Assembly: GCA_963169915.1 (NCBI GenBank)
Contig: CAUJEM010000069.1
Span: forward strand, 1-34,594
Direction: 5' to 3'
DNA length: 34,594 bases
DNA from: Myxococcota bacterium
Lineage (GTDB): Bacteria; Myxococcota_A; Polyangia; Polyangiales; Polyangiaceae
The notes under the pieces: generated by a model
What the model was told of the DNA's origin: nothing
The model's input: the letters and a program-made list of their open reading frames with translations, nothing else
The model's database searches: none
Program-made: the position numbers and the translations under genes
Shown: positions 8,291 through 18,382 of the stretch, piece after piece
How the letters are laid out: the number at the start of each line of letters is the position of its first letter
Numbering within the stretch: position 1 is the first letter of the stretch

Positions 8291-9727
8291 GTGCCCTCCA
8301 CCGACGCCACGGCCGAGCCCAACGAGCTCGCGGGACCGCCCAGCCGAGCCGAGCCGACCACGCGCGAGCTGACGCGGGAGCTCGTGCGGCTGGCGCTCCC
8401 CGCCATCGGCACCAGCCTGCTGCAGACGACCGTCTTCCTCACGGACCGGCTGTGTCTCGCGCGCTACTCCGAGGACGCGCTCGCCAGCATGCAGGTGCAG
8501 GGCACGCTGCTGTGGACGGTGTACGGGGTGTTCACGGGGCTGCTCGTGGGCACCGTGCCGCTCGTGGCCCGCGCCGTCGGCGCGGGTGACACGGCGAGCG
8601 CCGCCACCACGGCCCGCATCGCGCTGCGGCTCGCCCTGGCGCTCGGCGTGCTCGTCACCTCGCTGGGGCTCGCCGCGCTCGAGCCGCTGCTCGGCTGGCT
8701 GGGCTCGGAGTCCCTCGCCATCCGGCAGCTCTCCCGGCAGTACCTGCAGATCGCCTGGTTCGGCGTCCCCGCGATGTTCCTGGCCACCACCGCGGCCTTC
8801 GTGCTGAACGCCTCGGGCGATACGCGCACCCCGCTGCGCGCGGGGCTCGTGAGCAACCTCGTCAACATCGTCCTCGCCATCGGGCTCGTGTTCGGCGTCA
8901 GCCTCGGGCCGCTGCAGGTGCCAGCGCTCGGGGTGCGAGGCGCCGCCATCGGCACCGTGATCGCGTTCTCGGTGGAGGCGCTGCTGCTGCTACGGGCGCT
9001 GACGGATCCCAGCGCGCGCGTGAGGGTGACGGGGCTGTGGCGCCCGGGCGTTCGCGCGCCCGCGGCCCGGCGCCAGCTCCTGCGCGTCAGCCTCCCCGCG
9101 CTGCTCGAGCGCGTGGTCATCCACGGCGGCTACCTCAGCTACTCCGCCGTCATCGCCCTCTTGGGGCCGCTGGTGATGGCGAGCAACCAAGCGCTCGTCA
9201 CCATCGAGTCCATCTGCTTCATGTCCGCCGATGGCTTCGGGGTGGCTGCCGCCACGCTGGTCGGGCAGTCCCTCGGGCGCGGCACGCCCCGCGCTGCCAT
9301 GCGCGCCGGCTGGACCGCCGCCCTCGCCTGCGCCGTCACCCTCAGCGCCTTGGGGCTCGTGCTGTGGGCGACGGGAGGGCTCACGAGCCGCTGGTTCGTC
9401 CCCGAGGGAGCGGACGGCGAGGCGCTCGTCGCCGCCACCCGCTCCGGCTTGCCGCTGCTCGCGCTCGCCCAGCCCTTCATGGCCTTCGGGGTGGTGCTCG
9501 CGCAGTCCCTGCGCGGCGCCGGTGACACGCGCTCCCCCGTCGTCTCCGCGCTGCTCGGAGGCCTGCTGCTCCGCGTCGGGCTGGCCGCTTGGCTCGGGCT
9601 CGGGCTCGGGCTCGGCGTCCGCGCGGTCTGGCTGGCGAGCTGCGCGGACTGGGCGCTGCGGACGCTACTGCTCGGCGTGATCTTCCAGCGCGGCAGGTGG
9701 CGGGGAGCGCTCGGCGCGGCGGGCTAG
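8291..9727 (+). CDS. MATE family multidrug/toxin exporter
   Basis: 478 residues with about 12 hydrophobic segments in two repeated halves. The first half has LALPAIGTSLLQTTVFLTDRL and AFVLNASGDTRTPLRAGLVSNLVNIVL; the second has LRVSLPALLERVVIHGGYLSYSAVI and QSLRGAGDTRSPVVSALLGG. These are hallmark MATE features (two GDTRxP loops). The family exports organic cations or metabolites in exchange for Na+ or H+; substrate cannot be read from sequence. The start is a GTG at 8291 with a short, Thr/Glu-rich N-terminus. It converges on kdpE, with only 10 nt between the stop codons. Confidence 0.92.
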   Translation: MPSTDATAEPNELAGPPSRAEPTTRELTRELVRLALPAIGTSLLQTTVFLTDRLCLARYSEDALASMQVQGTLLWTVYGVFTGLLVGTVPLVARAVGAGDTASAATTARIALRLALALGVLVTSLGLAALEPLLGWLGSESLAIRQLSRQYLQIAWFGVPAMFLATTAAFVLNASGDTRTPLRAGLVSNLVNIVLAIGLVFGVSLGPLQVPALGVRGAAIGTVIAFSVEALLLLRALTDPSARVRVTGLWRPGVRAPAARRQLLRVSLPALLERVVIHGGYLSYSAVIALLGPLVMASNQALVTIESICFMSADGFGVAAATLVGQSLGRGTPRAAMRAGWTAALACAVTLSALGLVLWATGGLTSRWFVPEGADGEALVAATRSGLPLLALAQPFMAFGVVLAQSLRGAGDTRSPVVSALLGGLLLRVGLAAWLGLGLGLGVRAVWLASCADWALRTLLLGVIFQRGRWRGALGAAG

Positions 9728-9737
9728 GGAGCAGGCC

Positions 9738-10445
9738 TCAGCCGCGGTCGCGCAGGCGGTAACCCACTCCCGGCTCGGTCACGAGCAGCTTGGGGCGCGC
9801 CGGTTCTCGCTCGATCTTCTTGCGGAGCTCCAGCATGTGCACGCGGACGTAGTGCGTCTGGTGCGCATGACCAGGGCCCCAGATCTCGTTGAGGATCTGC
9901 CGGTGGGTGAGCACCTTGCCGGCGTTCGTCGCCAACAGGACCAACAACTTGTACTCGATGGGCGTGAGGTGCAGCTCCTCCTCACCGCGGAAGACCTCAC
10001 GGCGCGCGAGCTCGAGCCTCAGCTCCCCGAGCTCCAGGCGTTGCGGCGCGGCCCCGCCCTCGCCCCGCTGCGCGTGCCGCAGCGACACCCGTATCCGCGC
10101 CAGCAGCTCATCGATGCCGAAGGGCTTGGTGAGGTAGTCGTCCGCGCCGGCGTCCAGCGCGGTGACCTTGTCGTCCTCGCGCCCCCGCGCGGAGAGCACG
10201 ATGATGGGCACCTGGCTCCACTCGCGCACCTGACGCGTCAGCTCGATGCCGTCCCCGTCCGGCAGGCCTAGATCGAGCAACACCAGGTCCGGGTGATGAC
10301 TCGTGATGACGGTGAGCGCCTCCGTGATCCGCGCGGCCTCCAGGACTCGATGTCCACGCGCCGTGAGCGCCGCGCGAATGAACCGCCGCATCGGCGCCTC
10401 GTCCTCGACGATCAGGACCAGCGCGCCCCGCTCGCGCTCGCTCAT
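9738..10445 (-). CDS. kdpE: KdpE, OmpR-family response regulator
   Basis: 235 residues. The receiver domain has the phospho-acceptor D58 (LVLLDLGLPDGDG), the acidic pocket E14-D15 and K107 (LTKPFG). The C-terminal winged-helix domain includes LTPIEYKLLVLLATNAGKVLTHRQIL and TEPGVGYRLRD. Sequence and position match KdpE, which activates kdp transcription when KdpD senses potassium limitation. The ATG at 10445 overlaps the kdpD stop by 4 bases (ATGA). Confidence 0.95.
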   Translation of the reverse strand: MSERERGALVLIVEDEAPMRRFIRAALTARGHRVLEAARITEALTVITSHHPDLVLLDLGLPDGDGIELTRQVREWSQVPIIVLSARGREDDKVTALDAGADDYLTKPFGIDELLARIRVSLRHAQRGEGGAAPQRLELGELRLELARREVFRGEEELHLTPIEYKLLVLLATNAGKVLTHRQILNEIWGPGHAHQTHYVRVHMLELRKKIEREPARPKLLVTEPGVGYRLRDRG

Positions 10446-13135
10446 GGCGCGACTCCTGGGAGCTCGACGGGAGGGGGCGCGCCCCCGATAGGGAGCGCAA
10501 CGACGAAGCAGGCTCCACCTTCAGGGAGATTCTCTGCGTGGATCTTACCGCCGTGGGCCTCGACGATGGCCCGGCAGATGGCCAGCCCGAGCCCGGCACC
10601 GGAGGGGCCAGCCTGAGAACCGCGAACGAACTTCTCGAACACCCTCGCCTCCTCGCCTGCCGGCAGCCCTGGGCCGGCGTCCCGCAGCTCGATCCGAACG
10701 CCCTCCCCCTCGCGCCGCGCCGTGAACCTCAGCGGCGACCCATCCGGTGTGTACTTTACGGCGTTCTCGAGCAGGTTGATCAGCACCTGCTCGAACAGCA
10801 CGAGCTCGACGTGGACCAGCGGGACGTCCTCGGCCAAGGCCACCGTGATGGGGCGCTCCCCCAGCCGCCGCTCCATCCGGGTGAGCGCCGAGCCGATGAG
10901 CTCGTCGAGCGGGACCCACTCCCGGGTGAGCTCGAGTCCCCCCGCGTCGAGGCGGGTCATGTCGAGCAGGTTGCCGACCAGGCGCTCGAGCCGCTCCGCT
11001 TCGTCCACGATGGACTCGAGCAGCTCGCGGCGCGTGGTGGGAGACAAGTCCCCAGCGTCCCGCAGGGAGGTTGCCGCGCCGGTGATCGTTCCGAGCGGGG
11101 TGCGCAGATCGTGCGAGACGGACGAGAGCAGCGATGAGCGCAGCTCCTCCGTGCGTGCGCGCACTTCAGCCTGGCGCGCCTCCTCGGCGAGCCGGGCGCG
11201 GTCCAGGGCCGCCGCTGTCTGCCGACAGATGACGTCGAAGAGCGCGCGCTGGTCCAGCGTCAGCGGGCGTCCCTCCGGGGGCAGCAACGCCAGAGCGCCG
11301 AGCCGCGCGTCCCCGACGGCCAGGGCGGCGATCAGCGCTTGCCCTCCCGCCAAGGTGTCCGTCCCCAGACCGACGACCGCGCCATGGTCGCTCGCCCAAC
11401 GCGCGCTCGTGAGCTCGCGGGGCTCCAGCGAGGCCTCCGGGGGCGCCGCGGCGACGGGCCGGAGCGCCCCCGAGGGCTCGAGGCACAACACCACGGCCCG
11501 CCCACCGAACGCGGCGATGGCGTGTCGCGCCGCGATCGCCGCGATCTCCGGCACGGTGCGCGTGGACGCCAGCTCCCGCGTCAGCTCATAGAGCGCCGCC
11601 GTCCGCTCCTCCCGTGACATGGCCTCCTGCTGTTGCCGCCGCAGCCGCCCAGCGAGCGCGCTCATCACCACGCCCACCGCGAACATCATGCTGAAGGTCA
11701 GCAGGTAGCTGCGGTCCGACGCGCTGAACGAGAGGACGGGCTCGACGAAGAAAAAGTCATACGACGCCACGGAGAGCGCCGCGGCCAAGATCGCCGGGCC
11801 GCGGCCCAGCCAGACCGCCACCGCCATGACCCCGAGCAGAAAGAGCATCTCCAGATCGGGCGGAGACAGCGCCCGCTGCATGAGCAGGGTCGCCAGCGTG
11901 GAGACGCCAACGATGAGCGCTGCGCCCCCGTAGGCGCTGCGGCGGGGAGGTGCGCGCGTGAGGGGCGCCGGCGCGAGCGCCGCCTCCTCCGAGCCGCTGA
12001 TGACGTGGACCTCGATGTCACCGCTGCCACGGACCAGCTCCTCCAGGAGCGAGCCCCGCAGCCGGTCCCACAGGCGGGGATGGGTCGGCTTGCCGATGAT
12101 GAGGCGCGTGACGTTGTGCCGGCGAGCGTAGGCCAAGATGGCTTGGTGAACGCTCGGCCCCGACAGCCGACTGAGCGTGCCGCCGAGGGACTCCGCGAGG
12201 CGCAGGTGGGCCTCGAGCCGCGCCTGACCCACCTCGCCGAGCGGTCTCGCCGGCGACACCTCCACGGAGGCCGCGACCCACGGACAGCGCAGCCCGGCCG
12301 CCATGCGCGCCGCCGCGCGCACGAGCCGCGCCGAGCTCGGCGCCGGGCCGACGCAGACCAAGATCCGCTCGCCCGCCGCCCAGGTGGCGGTGACGCCGTG
12401 CGCCTCCCGATACCCGAGCACGTCGCCGCCGACGCGCTGGGCCGTGCGTCGCAGCGACAGCTCACGGAGCGCGAGCAGGTTCCCGCGCCGGAAGAAGTGC
12501 TGCGCGGCGCGCTGAGCCTGCGCGGGCAGGTAGACCTTCCCCTCCGCCAGGCGGGAGAGCAGCTCCTCCGGCGCAATGTCCACTAGCTCCAGCGCATCGG
12601 CCTCGTCGAGCACGGAGTCCGGCACCGTCTCTCGGACCTGGATCCCGGTGATCTGCGCCACCACGTCATTGAGGCTCTCGACGTGCTGGACGTTCATCGT
12701 GGTGAGCACGTCGATTCCCGCGTCGAGCAGCTCCTCGGCGTCTTGCCAGCGCTTGGCATTGCGGGACTCCGGTGCGTTGGTGTGGGCCAGCTCGTCGAGC
12801 AAGAGCAGCTGGGGCTTGCGAGCCAGCGCTGCGTCCAAATCGAACTCCTGCAGGACGCGCCCTCGGTAGCTGACCTCTCTCGGGGGGATCCGCTCGAGCC
12901 CCATCGCCAGCTGCGCCGTCTCCGGTCGTCGGTGGTCCTCGACCACGCCAACCACCACGTCGAGCTGCTGGTCGACGAGGAGATCCCGGGCGACCTGGAG
13001 CATACGGTAGGTCTTGCCGACCCCAGGCGCAAATCCGAAGAAGATCTTGAGCTTTCCGCGCCGCTGACGGACAGCCTCCTCCTGCATCTGCCGGAGCAGG
13101 ACGTCTGGGTCTGGCCGCTCCACGTCCTCTACCAT
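10442..13135 (-). CDS. kdpD: KdpD, potassium-responsive sensor histidine kinase
   Basis: 897 residues, full length. In order: the KdpD N-terminal nucleotide-binding domain with Walker A GFAPGVGKT (34-42); a universal-stress-like domain (RLIIGKPTHPRLWDRLRGS); four closely spaced transmembrane segments; a GAF-like region; a HisKA domain with phospho-acceptor H675 (SSVSHDLRTPLG); and an HATPase domain (NLLENAVKYTP, DAGPGLP, GAGLGLAI). The kinase responds to low K+ or osmotic change and phosphorylates KdpE. It starts 98 nt after kdpB; that gap contains TTGACC near the kdpB stop and a purine-rich GGAAGGAG, so a separate promoter is possible though unproven. Confidence 0.95.
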   Translation of the reverse strand: MVEDVERPDPDVLLRQMQEEAVRQRRGKLKIFFGFAPGVGKTYRMLQVARDLLVDQQLDVVVGVVEDHRRPETAQLAMGLERIPPREVSYRGRVLQEFDLDAALARKPQLLLLDELAHTNAPESRNAKRWQDAEELLDAGIDVLTTMNVQHVESLNDVVAQITGIQVRETVPDSVLDEADALELVDIAPEELLSRLAEGKVYLPAQAQRAAQHFFRRGNLLALRELSLRRTAQRVGGDVLGYREAHGVTATWAAGERILVCVGPAPSSARLVRAAARMAAGLRCPWVAASVEVSPARPLGEVGQARLEAHLRLAESLGGTLSRLSGPSVHQAILAYARRHNVTRLIIGKPTHPRLWDRLRGSLLEELVRGSGDIEVHVISGSEEAALAPAPLTRAPPRRSAYGGAALIVGVSTLATLLMQRALSPPDLEMLFLLGVMAVAVWLGRGPAILAAALSVASYDFFFVEPVLSFSASDRSYLLTFSMMFAVGVVMSALAGRLRRQQQEAMSREERTAALYELTRELASTRTVPEIAAIAARHAIAAFGGRAVVLCLEPSGALRPVAAAPPEASLEPRELTSARWASDHGAVVGLGTDTLAGGQALIAALAVGDARLGALALLPPEGRPLTLDQRALFDVICRQTAAALDRARLAEEARQAEVRARTEELRSSLLSSVSHDLRTPLGTITGAATSLRDAGDLSPTTRRELLESIVDEAERLERLVGNLLDMTRLDAGGLELTREWVPLDELIGSALTRMERRLGERPITVALAEDVPLVHVELVLFEQVLINLLENAVKYTPDGSPLRFTARREGEGVRIELRDAGPGLPAGEEARVFEKFVRGSQAGPSGAGLGLAICRAIVEAHGGKIHAENLPEGGACFVVALPIGGAPPPVELPGVAP

Positions 13136-13233
13136 GGCGCCCCGTCGGCCTCACCGCACGCAGGCGTGGCGCGCCCGGTGAGGTCTCCTTCCGGCGAGGG
13201 CTGACAGCGGCGAGGGCGGGTCACAGGGTCAAT

Positions 13234-15345
13234 TCAGCTCACACCTGCCGCGCTGAGCGCAAGGTCGATGAGCTTGATGCAGGGGAAGGGCAGCAGCACG
13301 CCCCCGACGCCGTAGAGCAGGACGTTGCGCCGGAGCAGCGCCGCCGCCGGCGCGGGCCGGTAGCGGACGCCGCGCAGCGCCAGCGGGATCAGCGCCACGA
13401 TGATGAGCGCGTTGAAGATGACCGCGCTGAGCACGGCGCTCCGGGGTGAGGCGAGGCGCATCACGTCCAGCGCCTCCAGGCCCGGGTAGGTGGAGACGAA
13501 GACCGCCGGGATGATGGCGAAGTATTTCGCCAAGTCATTGGCGACGCTGAAGGTGGTCAGGGCGCCGCGGGTCATGAGCATCTGCTTGCCGATCTCCACG
13601 ATGGACAGCAGCTTGGTGGGGTTCGAGTCGAGGTCCACCATGTTGCCGGCCTCCTTGGCGGCCTGCGTGCCCGTGTTCATGGCGACCGCGACGTCCGCCT
13701 GCGCGAGCGCTGGAGCGTCGTTCGTCCCGTCGCCGGTCATCGCGACGAGGTGCCCCTCCTGCTGGTAGCTGCGGACCATGGCGAGCTTCGCCTCGGGCGT
13801 GGCCTCGGCGAGGAAGTCGTCCACCCCGGCCTCGGCGGCGATGGCCGCCGCCGTCAGCGGGTTGTCGCCGGTGATCATCACCGTCTTGATGCCGATCCGC
13901 CTCAGCTCGGCGAAGCGCTCCTTGATGCCGCTCTTCACGATGTCCTTGAGCTGGATGACGCCGAGGACGCGCGCGCCGTCCGCCACGACCAAGGGCGTCG
14001 ACCCCTGCCGCGCCGTGCTCTCGACCAGGGCGAGCACCTCGGCTGGGATCCGACCCGCGCCCTCTTCGACGAAGCGCGCGATGGCGTCCGTAGCGCCCTT
14101 GCGGATCCTCCGGGCGCCCTGGTCCACGCCGCTCATGCGGGTCTGCGCCGTGAACGGGACGAAGCGTGCGTCCAGAGCTCCGGCGCGGGGAGGCTCGACC
14201 TCGAACTTCTGCTGCGCCAGCAGGACGATCGAGCGCCCCTCTGGCGTCTCGTCGGTCAGCGACGCAAGCTGCGCGGCCTCCGCTAGCTCCCGCGCGGTCA
14301 CGCCAGGCGCCGGGAGCAGGCCCGTGGCCTGACGGTTGCCGAGGGTGATGGTCCCCGTCTTGTCGAGGAGCATCACGTCCACGTCGCCGGCTGCCTCGAC
14401 GGCGCGCCCCGAGGTCGCGATGACGTTCGCCTGGATCATCCGGTCCATGCCTGCGATCCCGATGGCGGAGAGCAGCCCACCGATGGTCGTCGGGATCAAG
14501 CAGACCAGCAGCGCCACGAGGACGGTGAGGGAGGCCGGGGCGCCTTGCCCCGAGACCTCGATGGCGAAGAGCGAGAAGGGCAGCAGCGTGACGGTGACCA
14601 ACAGGAAGATGAGCGTCAGCGCAGCGAGCAGGATATCGAGCGCGATCTCGTTCGGGGTCTTCTGGCGCTTGGCGCCCCCGACCATGGCGATCATCCGGTC
14701 GAGGAAGGTCTCCCCGGGGTTCGCGGTGATCCTCACCACGAGCCAGTCGGAGAGCACCCGCGTGCCGCCGGTCACCGCGCTCCGATCTCCGCCGCTCTCC
14801 CTGATGACCGGCGCGCTCTCGCCGGTGATGGCGCTCTCGTCGACGGAGGCGACGCCCTCGACGACCTCCCCGTCGCCGGGGATGAGGGCGCCGGCCGCGA
14901 CGTACACCACGTCACCCACGTGGAGTAGGGAGGAGGCGACCGTCTCGAGCGCCTCCTCCCGCTGAGCCGCGTCCGCCTGTAGCCAGGAGAGCGCCGCGCC
15001 CCGCCTGAGGCGCTGGGCGAGGACGTCCTGTCGGGCTTGCCGGAGCGCGTCCGCCTGGGCCTTGCCCCTGCCCTCGGCCAGGGCCTCCGCGAAGTTGGCG
15101 AACAGGACGGTGAACCAGAGCCAGGCGGAGATGGCGAGGATGAACCAGGCCGAGGCGTCACCGTTTCCGGTGAGGGCGGCGTGGATGAAGAGCAGCGTCG
15201 TGAACGCGCTGCCGACCTCGACCACGAACATCACGGGGTAGCGGATCATCCGGCGGGGCGATAGCTTTCGGACCGCATCCAGGAGGGCGGTGCGAACGAC
15301 TCCGGCCTGGAACAGCGGCTGGTGCGTGCGGGCTATTTCTGACAT
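13234..15345 (-). CDS. kdpB: KdpB, P-type ATPase subunit of the potassium pump
   Basis: 703 residues. Actuator motif T174-G-E-S177, phosphorylation motif D328-KTGT, and hinge [24 protein letters not shown] with the KdpB signature [21 protein letters not shown] are intact. KdpB hydrolyses ATP to drive K+ through KdpA. S177 aligns with the serine whose phosphorylation inhibits the E. coli pump. It follows kdpC by 13 nt, so the gene order is A-C-B; the canonical order has B before C. All catalytic motifs are present. Confidence 0.97.
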   Translation of the reverse strand: MSEIARTHQPLFQAGVVRTALLDAVRKLSPRRMIRYPVMFVVEVGSAFTTLLFIHAALTGNGDASAWFILAISAWLWFTVLFANFAEALAEGRGKAQADALRQARQDVLAQRLRRGAALSWLQADAAQREEALETVASSLLHVGDVVYVAAGALIPGDGEVVEGVASVDESAITGESAPVIRESGGDRSAVTGGTRVLSDWLVVRITANPGETFLDRMIAMVGGAKRQKTPNEIALDILLAALTLIFLLVTVTLLPFSLFAIEVSGQGAPASLTVLVALLVCLIPTTIGGLLSAIGIAGMDRMIQANVIATSGRAVEAAGDVDVMLLDKTGTITLGNRQATGLLPAPGVTARELAEAAQLASLTDETPEGRSIVLLAQQKFEVEPPRAGALDARFVPFTAQTRMSGVDQGARRIRKGATDAIARFVEEGAGRIPAEVLALVESTARQGSTPLVVADGARVLGVIQLKDIVKSGIKERFAELRRIGIKTVMITGDNPLTAAAIAAEAGVDDFLAEATPEAKLAMVRSYQQEGHLVAMTGDGTNDAPALAQADVAVAMNTGTQAAKEAGNMVDLDSNPTKLLSIVEIGKQMLMTRGALTTFSVANDLAKYFAIIPAVFVSTYPGLEALDVMRLASPRSAVLSAVIFNALIIVALIPLALRGVRYRPAPAAALLRRNVLLYGVGGVLLPFPCIKLIDLALSAAGVS

Positions 15346-15358
15346 GGCGATGCTTCTC

Positions 15359-16033
15359 TCAGCGCGTGGTGCGCTCGATGGGGAATGCGGCGTCGAGGGC
15401 CAGGTTGAGCTGGAGGACGTTCACCCTCGGTTCGCCCAGCAGGCCGAGCTGGCGACCGCTCACCGCCTGCGCCAGCAGGGCCTCGAGCGCCTGCCGCGAC
15501 GCGCGCCGTGCCCCGGCGATCCGCTGGAGCTGCAGCCGGGCGTTGGCTACGGAAATGTCGGGGTCCAAGCCGGAGGCGGACGCCGTGACCGCGTCGACCG
15601 GGACGGGGACGTCGGGTGGTAGGCCGTTGTCCGCGCGGTAGCGCTGCGCTCGCTCTGCGACCGCAGCCTTCAGCCTCGCGCTCAGCACGCCTTGGTTGCT
15701 GGCTCCGCTGAGGCGCGCGTCGTAGGGCGAGTCGACGGTCTTCGTCGGGTCGGCCGGATCCGGTCCCAGGGTGGTGCTCGGGCGACCGTGGAAGTACTCC
15801 GGGCGAGTGAAGTGCTGCCCAATCAGCCCCGACCCGACCGCTCGGCCACCGTTCTCCACGATGCTCCCGCGCGCCTGGTGCGAGAAGAGCGCCTGGGCCA
15901 CCGCCGTCGTCAGCAGCGGGTAGAGGACGCCCGTGACGATGAGCATCAGCACGGCCGAACCGAGGATGGGGCGCAGCTGCCCCCGCAGCGGAGGCGCGGG
16001 GGAGTCCTGGAGAGCGTTAGCTGGGTCGGTCAT
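15359..16033 (-). CDS. kdpC: KdpC, potassium-transporting ATPase C subunit
   Basis: 224 residues. One N-terminal membrane segment (about 24-45, [24 protein letters not shown]) precedes a periplasmic domain with family motifs [27 protein letters not shown] and [19 protein letters not shown]. KdpC stabilises the complex and raises its ATP affinity. It lies between kdpA (32 nt upstream) and kdpB (13 nt downstream), the reverse of the usual B-C order. Start ATG at 16033. Confidence 0.96.
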   Translation of the reverse strand: MTDPANALQDSPAPPLRGQLRPILGSAVLMLIVTGVLYPLLTTAVAQALFSHQARGSIVENGGRAVGSGLIGQHFTRPEYFHGRPSTTLGPDPADPTKTVDSPYDARLSGASNQGVLSARLKAAVAERAQRYRADNGLPPDVPVPVDAVTASASGLDPDISVANARLQLQRIAGARRASRQALEALLAQAVSGRQLGLLGEPRVNVLQLNLALDAAFPIERTTR

Positions 16034-16065
16034 ACTCTTGGTCCCTTCACTGTCGTGCTCGAGCC

Positions 16066-17769
16066 TCAGAAGCTGGCCCCGGCGCCCATCAGCAGGTGCT
16101 CCACGATGGGGCCCAGCGCCAGGGCGGGGAGGAAGGTGAGCCCCCCGACGACGAGCACGACGAACACGAGCAGTGCCGTGAACAGCGGGCCATCCGTCGC
16201 CATCGTCCCGGGGCCCTGCGGCACCACTCGCTTCGCGGCGAGAGCACCAGCGACGGCGAGCATGGGCAGCAGGGTCAGGTAGCGCCCCACCAACATGGCA
16301 AGACCGATGGTGGTGTTGAAGAAGGGGGTGTTGGCGTTGAAGCCCGCGAACGCCGACCCGTTGTTGGCCGTGCCGGAGGTGTAGGCGTAGAGCACCTCGC
16401 TGAACGCGTGCGGGCCGCCGTTGCTCAGGCTCGCCACGGTGGAGGGGACGACGCAGGCGAGCGCCGTGAACCCGAGGATACTGAAGGCGTGCACGAGCAC
16501 GGCCAGCATCACCAGCTTCATCTCTCGCGCCTCGATCTTCTTTCCGAGAAACTCTGGGGTACGGCCGATCATCATCCCCACGAGGAACACGGTGAGCAGG
16601 GCGTAGGTCAGGAGGTTGATGAGCCCGACGCCATCGCCGCCAAACACGCTATTGAGCATCATTTGCGCGAGGGGCACCAGCCCACCGAGCGGGGTCAAGG
16701 AGGAGTGCATGGAGTCGACGGAGCCCGTCGTGGCCGCGGTCGTCACGGTGACGAACAGGCTGGTCTGGGCGATCCCGAAGCGCAGCTCCTTGCCCTCCAG
16801 GTTCCCTCCGGCGTGGAGCTCCGAGCCGAGCTGGTCCACCCCGTGCTGCGCCAGCAAGGGGTTGCCGCCGCGCTCCGCGGTGTAGACCACCGCCAGGAAG
16901 CCTAGAAACATCACCGTGAAGGCCCCCAGGAAGGCCCAGCCCTGGCGGCGCCGGAGGACCATGGCCCCCAGGGTGAAGGTGAACGCCGCCGGGATGAGCA
17001 GCATGCCGAGGATGTGGAGCGTGTTGGTGAGCGGGGTCGGATTCTCGAAGGGGTGCGCGGAGTTCATGCCGTAGAACCCACCGCCGTTCGTGCCAATGTG
17101 CTTGATGGCCTCCAGGCTGGCGACCGGGCCCACCACGAGGTGCTGCGCCTGGCCCTCGAGCGTCGTCACCACCGCCTCCGCGCTCAGCGTCTGCGGCACT
17201 CCCTGCCATACCAGGAGCAGCGCGACGACGAAGCAGAGGGGCAGCAGCAGCCGGTAGGTCACCCGCGTGAGATCGACCCAGTAGTTCCCGAGCGCCGCCG
17301 CGCTCTTTCGACTCAGCCCGCGGAGGAAGGCCCCGGCGGCGGCGATGCCCGTCGCCGCGCTCACCGTCATGAGGAAGGTGATGACGACCATCTGCGAGAC
17401 GTTCGACAGGCTGGCCTCGCCCGAGTAGGACTGCCAGTTGGTGTTCGTGATGAAGGACGCCGCCGTGTTGAACGCCTGATCCGGGGGCTGGGAGGCGCGC
17501 GCCAGCGGATCGCCGGGGAGGTGCTCTTGGAGCCGCAGCAGCAGGTAGCCGAGCGTCATCATCGCGGCGTTGCTGAGCAGCAGGAGCACTCCATAGCGCC
17601 GCCAGGACATCTCCTCGTCCGGGGCGACGCCCAAGACGCGGTAGGTGAGCCGCTCCAACGCGAGGTGCGCGGGGCTCGTGAACAGGTGAGCCATGGCCTT
17701 GCCCACCAGAGCAGCGAGCCCCGTGGCGAGCGCGAGGATCAGGAAGAATTGCAGTGCGTCAGCGATCAT
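16066..17769 (-). CDS. kdpA: KdpA, potassium channel-like subunit
   Basis: 567 residues, about 10 transmembrane segments, four pseudo-repeats each with a pore loop: [41 protein letters not shown] and [12 protein letters not shown]. These form the K+ selectivity filter of the pump. The ATG at 17769 has GAAGG about 8 nt upstream, inside the end of the preceding 28-codon ORF, from which it is separated by 10 nt. Length is normal. Confidence 0.97.
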   Translation of the reverse strand: MIADALQFFLILALATGLAALVGKAMAHLFTSPAHLALERLTYRVLGVAPDEEMSWRRYGVLLLLSNAAMMTLGYLLLRLQEHLPGDPLARASQPPDQAFNTAASFITNTNWQSYSGEASLSNVSQMVVITFLMTVSAATGIAAAGAFLRGLSRKSAAALGNYWVDLTRVTYRLLLPLCFVVALLLVWQGVPQTLSAEAVVTTLEGQAQHLVVGPVASLEAIKHIGTNGGGFYGMNSAHPFENPTPLTNTLHILGMLLIPAAFTFTLGAMVLRRRQGWAFLGAFTVMFLGFLAVVYTAERGGNPLLAQHGVDQLGSELHAGGNLEGKELRFGIAQTSLFVTVTTAATTGSVDSMHSSLTPLGGLVPLAQMMLNSVFGGDGVGLINLLTYALLTVFLVGMMIGRTPEFLGKKIEAREMKLVMLAVLVHAFSILGFTALACVVPSTVASLSNGGPHAFSEVLYAYTSGTANNGSAFAGFNANTPFFNTTIGLAMLVGRYLTLLPMLAVAGALAAKRVVPQGPGTMATDGPLFTALLVFVVLVVGGLTFLPALALGPIVEHLLMGAGASF

Positions 17770-17779
17770 GGCCGTGCCT

Positions 17780-17866
17780 TCAAATCCTGGTGAGGGCGGT
17801 GATGAACCCCGCGGTCAGCGCAAAGAAGAGCCCCGTCAGCCCGAGGAACAGCAGATCCGCGGTCAT
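17780..17866 (-). CDS. 28-residue single-span membrane peptide between kdpF and kdpA
   Basis: Start ATG at 17866 overlaps the kdpF stop in an ATGA quartet; stop at 17780-17782, 10 nt before kdpA. The peptide begins [15 protein letters not shown] and ends FITALTRI, one hydrophobic helix spanning about residues 5-24. I recall that many kdp operons carry a similar short ORF with an LFLxLTxxFFALS-like pattern next to kdpF, usually left unannotated, so a small accessory membrane subunit is plausible. It is not KdpF itself, which lies just upstream. The ORF, its overlap and its hydrophobicity are seen directly; its role is inference. Confidence 0.7.
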   Translation of the reverse strand: MTADLLFLGLTGLFFALTAGFITALTRI

Positions 17867-17955
17867 GAGAACTTCTCCGGCGCGAGCAGCGCGTAGCCTA
17901 GCAATCCAAACAGCCCCAGCGCGAGCAGGGCGCCGAGACCCAACAGGGCGCTCAT
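17863..17955 (-). CDS. kdpF: KdpF, small accessory subunit of the potassium pump
   Basis: 30 residues: MSALLGLGALLALGLFGLLG, then a [10 protein letters not shown] ending. One membrane span plus the PEKF-type C-terminus is what KdpF proteins show; KdpF sits at the KdpA lipid interface and stabilises the complex. The ATG at 17955 overlaps the stop of the upstream 27-codon ORF (ATGA), with GGGGG about 7 nt upstream. Its stop overlaps the next ORF's ATG in the same way. Confidence 0.85.
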   Translation of the reverse strand: MSALLGLGALLALGLFGLLGYALLAPEKFS

Positions 17956-18035
17956 GAGCAACCCCCGAGCGTGTGGACGCGCGCGCCGCGCGTGGGCAGC
18001 CACCAGAGCGGCCTGACGTACCGTACGGGACTCAT
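17952..18035 (-). CDS. 27-residue leader-like ORF coupled to kdpF
   Basis: Start ATG at 18035 has the strongest ribosome site of the locus, GAGAGGAGAT, with AGGAG 7 nt from the start. The peptide begins MSPVRYVRPLWWLPTR and ends HTLGGCS; it is basic, has two adjacent tryptophans and has no membrane span. Its TGA overlaps the kdpF ATG (ATGA), so ribosomes finishing here can restart on kdpF. That arrangement suggests a translated leader controlling kdpF entry, or a small functional peptide. I know no family. It could still be fortuitous, but the ribosome site and exact overlap argue otherwise. Confidence 0.55.
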   Translation of the reverse strand: MSPVRYVRPLWWLPTRGARVHTLGGCS

Positions 18036-18055
18036 CTCGGATCTCCTCTCGTCGC

Positions 18056-18370
18056 TCAACGCGTGGGCGTGGGGCGGAAGCGCCGCACCAGCTCGTTGCA
18101 GGGCTCGTCGCACTCCGGGAAGCGGGCGAGCCAGGCGGCTTGAGCACGGCAGAAGGGCTCCAGCTCGGAGCCCGCCGCGGGCGAGCAGGTCACCCTCAGC
18201 GTCTCGCGCGTCCGCTCGTAGAGCGCGTGGCGCTCCGCCACGGGCAGCGCCTCCGGCGCGCGCTCGACGCGCGCGTGGCGGTGCCAGGCGATCCCGCACG
18301 CCGTGGCGAGCGCCAGCACCCCGAGGGCCCAGGCCGCGCTGGTGCGCAGCGGTGACGGTGTCGTCGACAT
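18056..18370 (-). CDS. Small exported or anchored four-cysteine protein in the kdp locus
   Basis: 104 residues. A hydrophobic N-terminal segment (about 12-29, AAWALGVLALATACGIA) could be a membrane anchor or a poor lipobox at C25. The rest is charged and has four cysteines, C62, C74, C87 and C91 (VTCSP, PFC, ECDEPC), spaced as for two disulfides in the periplasm. The ATG at 18370 has GAGGGG about 8 nt upstream, which includes part of the porin stop codon; the genes are 12 nt apart. It sits between the porin and kdpF, so it is presumably co-transcribed. Function unknown. Confidence 0.65.
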   Translation of the reverse strand: MSTTPSPLRTSAAWALGVLALATACGIAWHRHARVERAPEALPVAERHALYERTRETLRVTCSPAAGSELEPFCRAQAAWLARFPECDEPCNELVRRFRPTPTR

Positions 18371-18382
18371 CCCTCCCGCCCC

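Noticed and set aside
13136..13233. Possible extra small gene or promoter between kdpB and kdpD
   Set aside because: GGAAGGAG is present but no start codon lies at a suitable distance, and TTGACC has no convincing -10 partner; noted under kdpD only.
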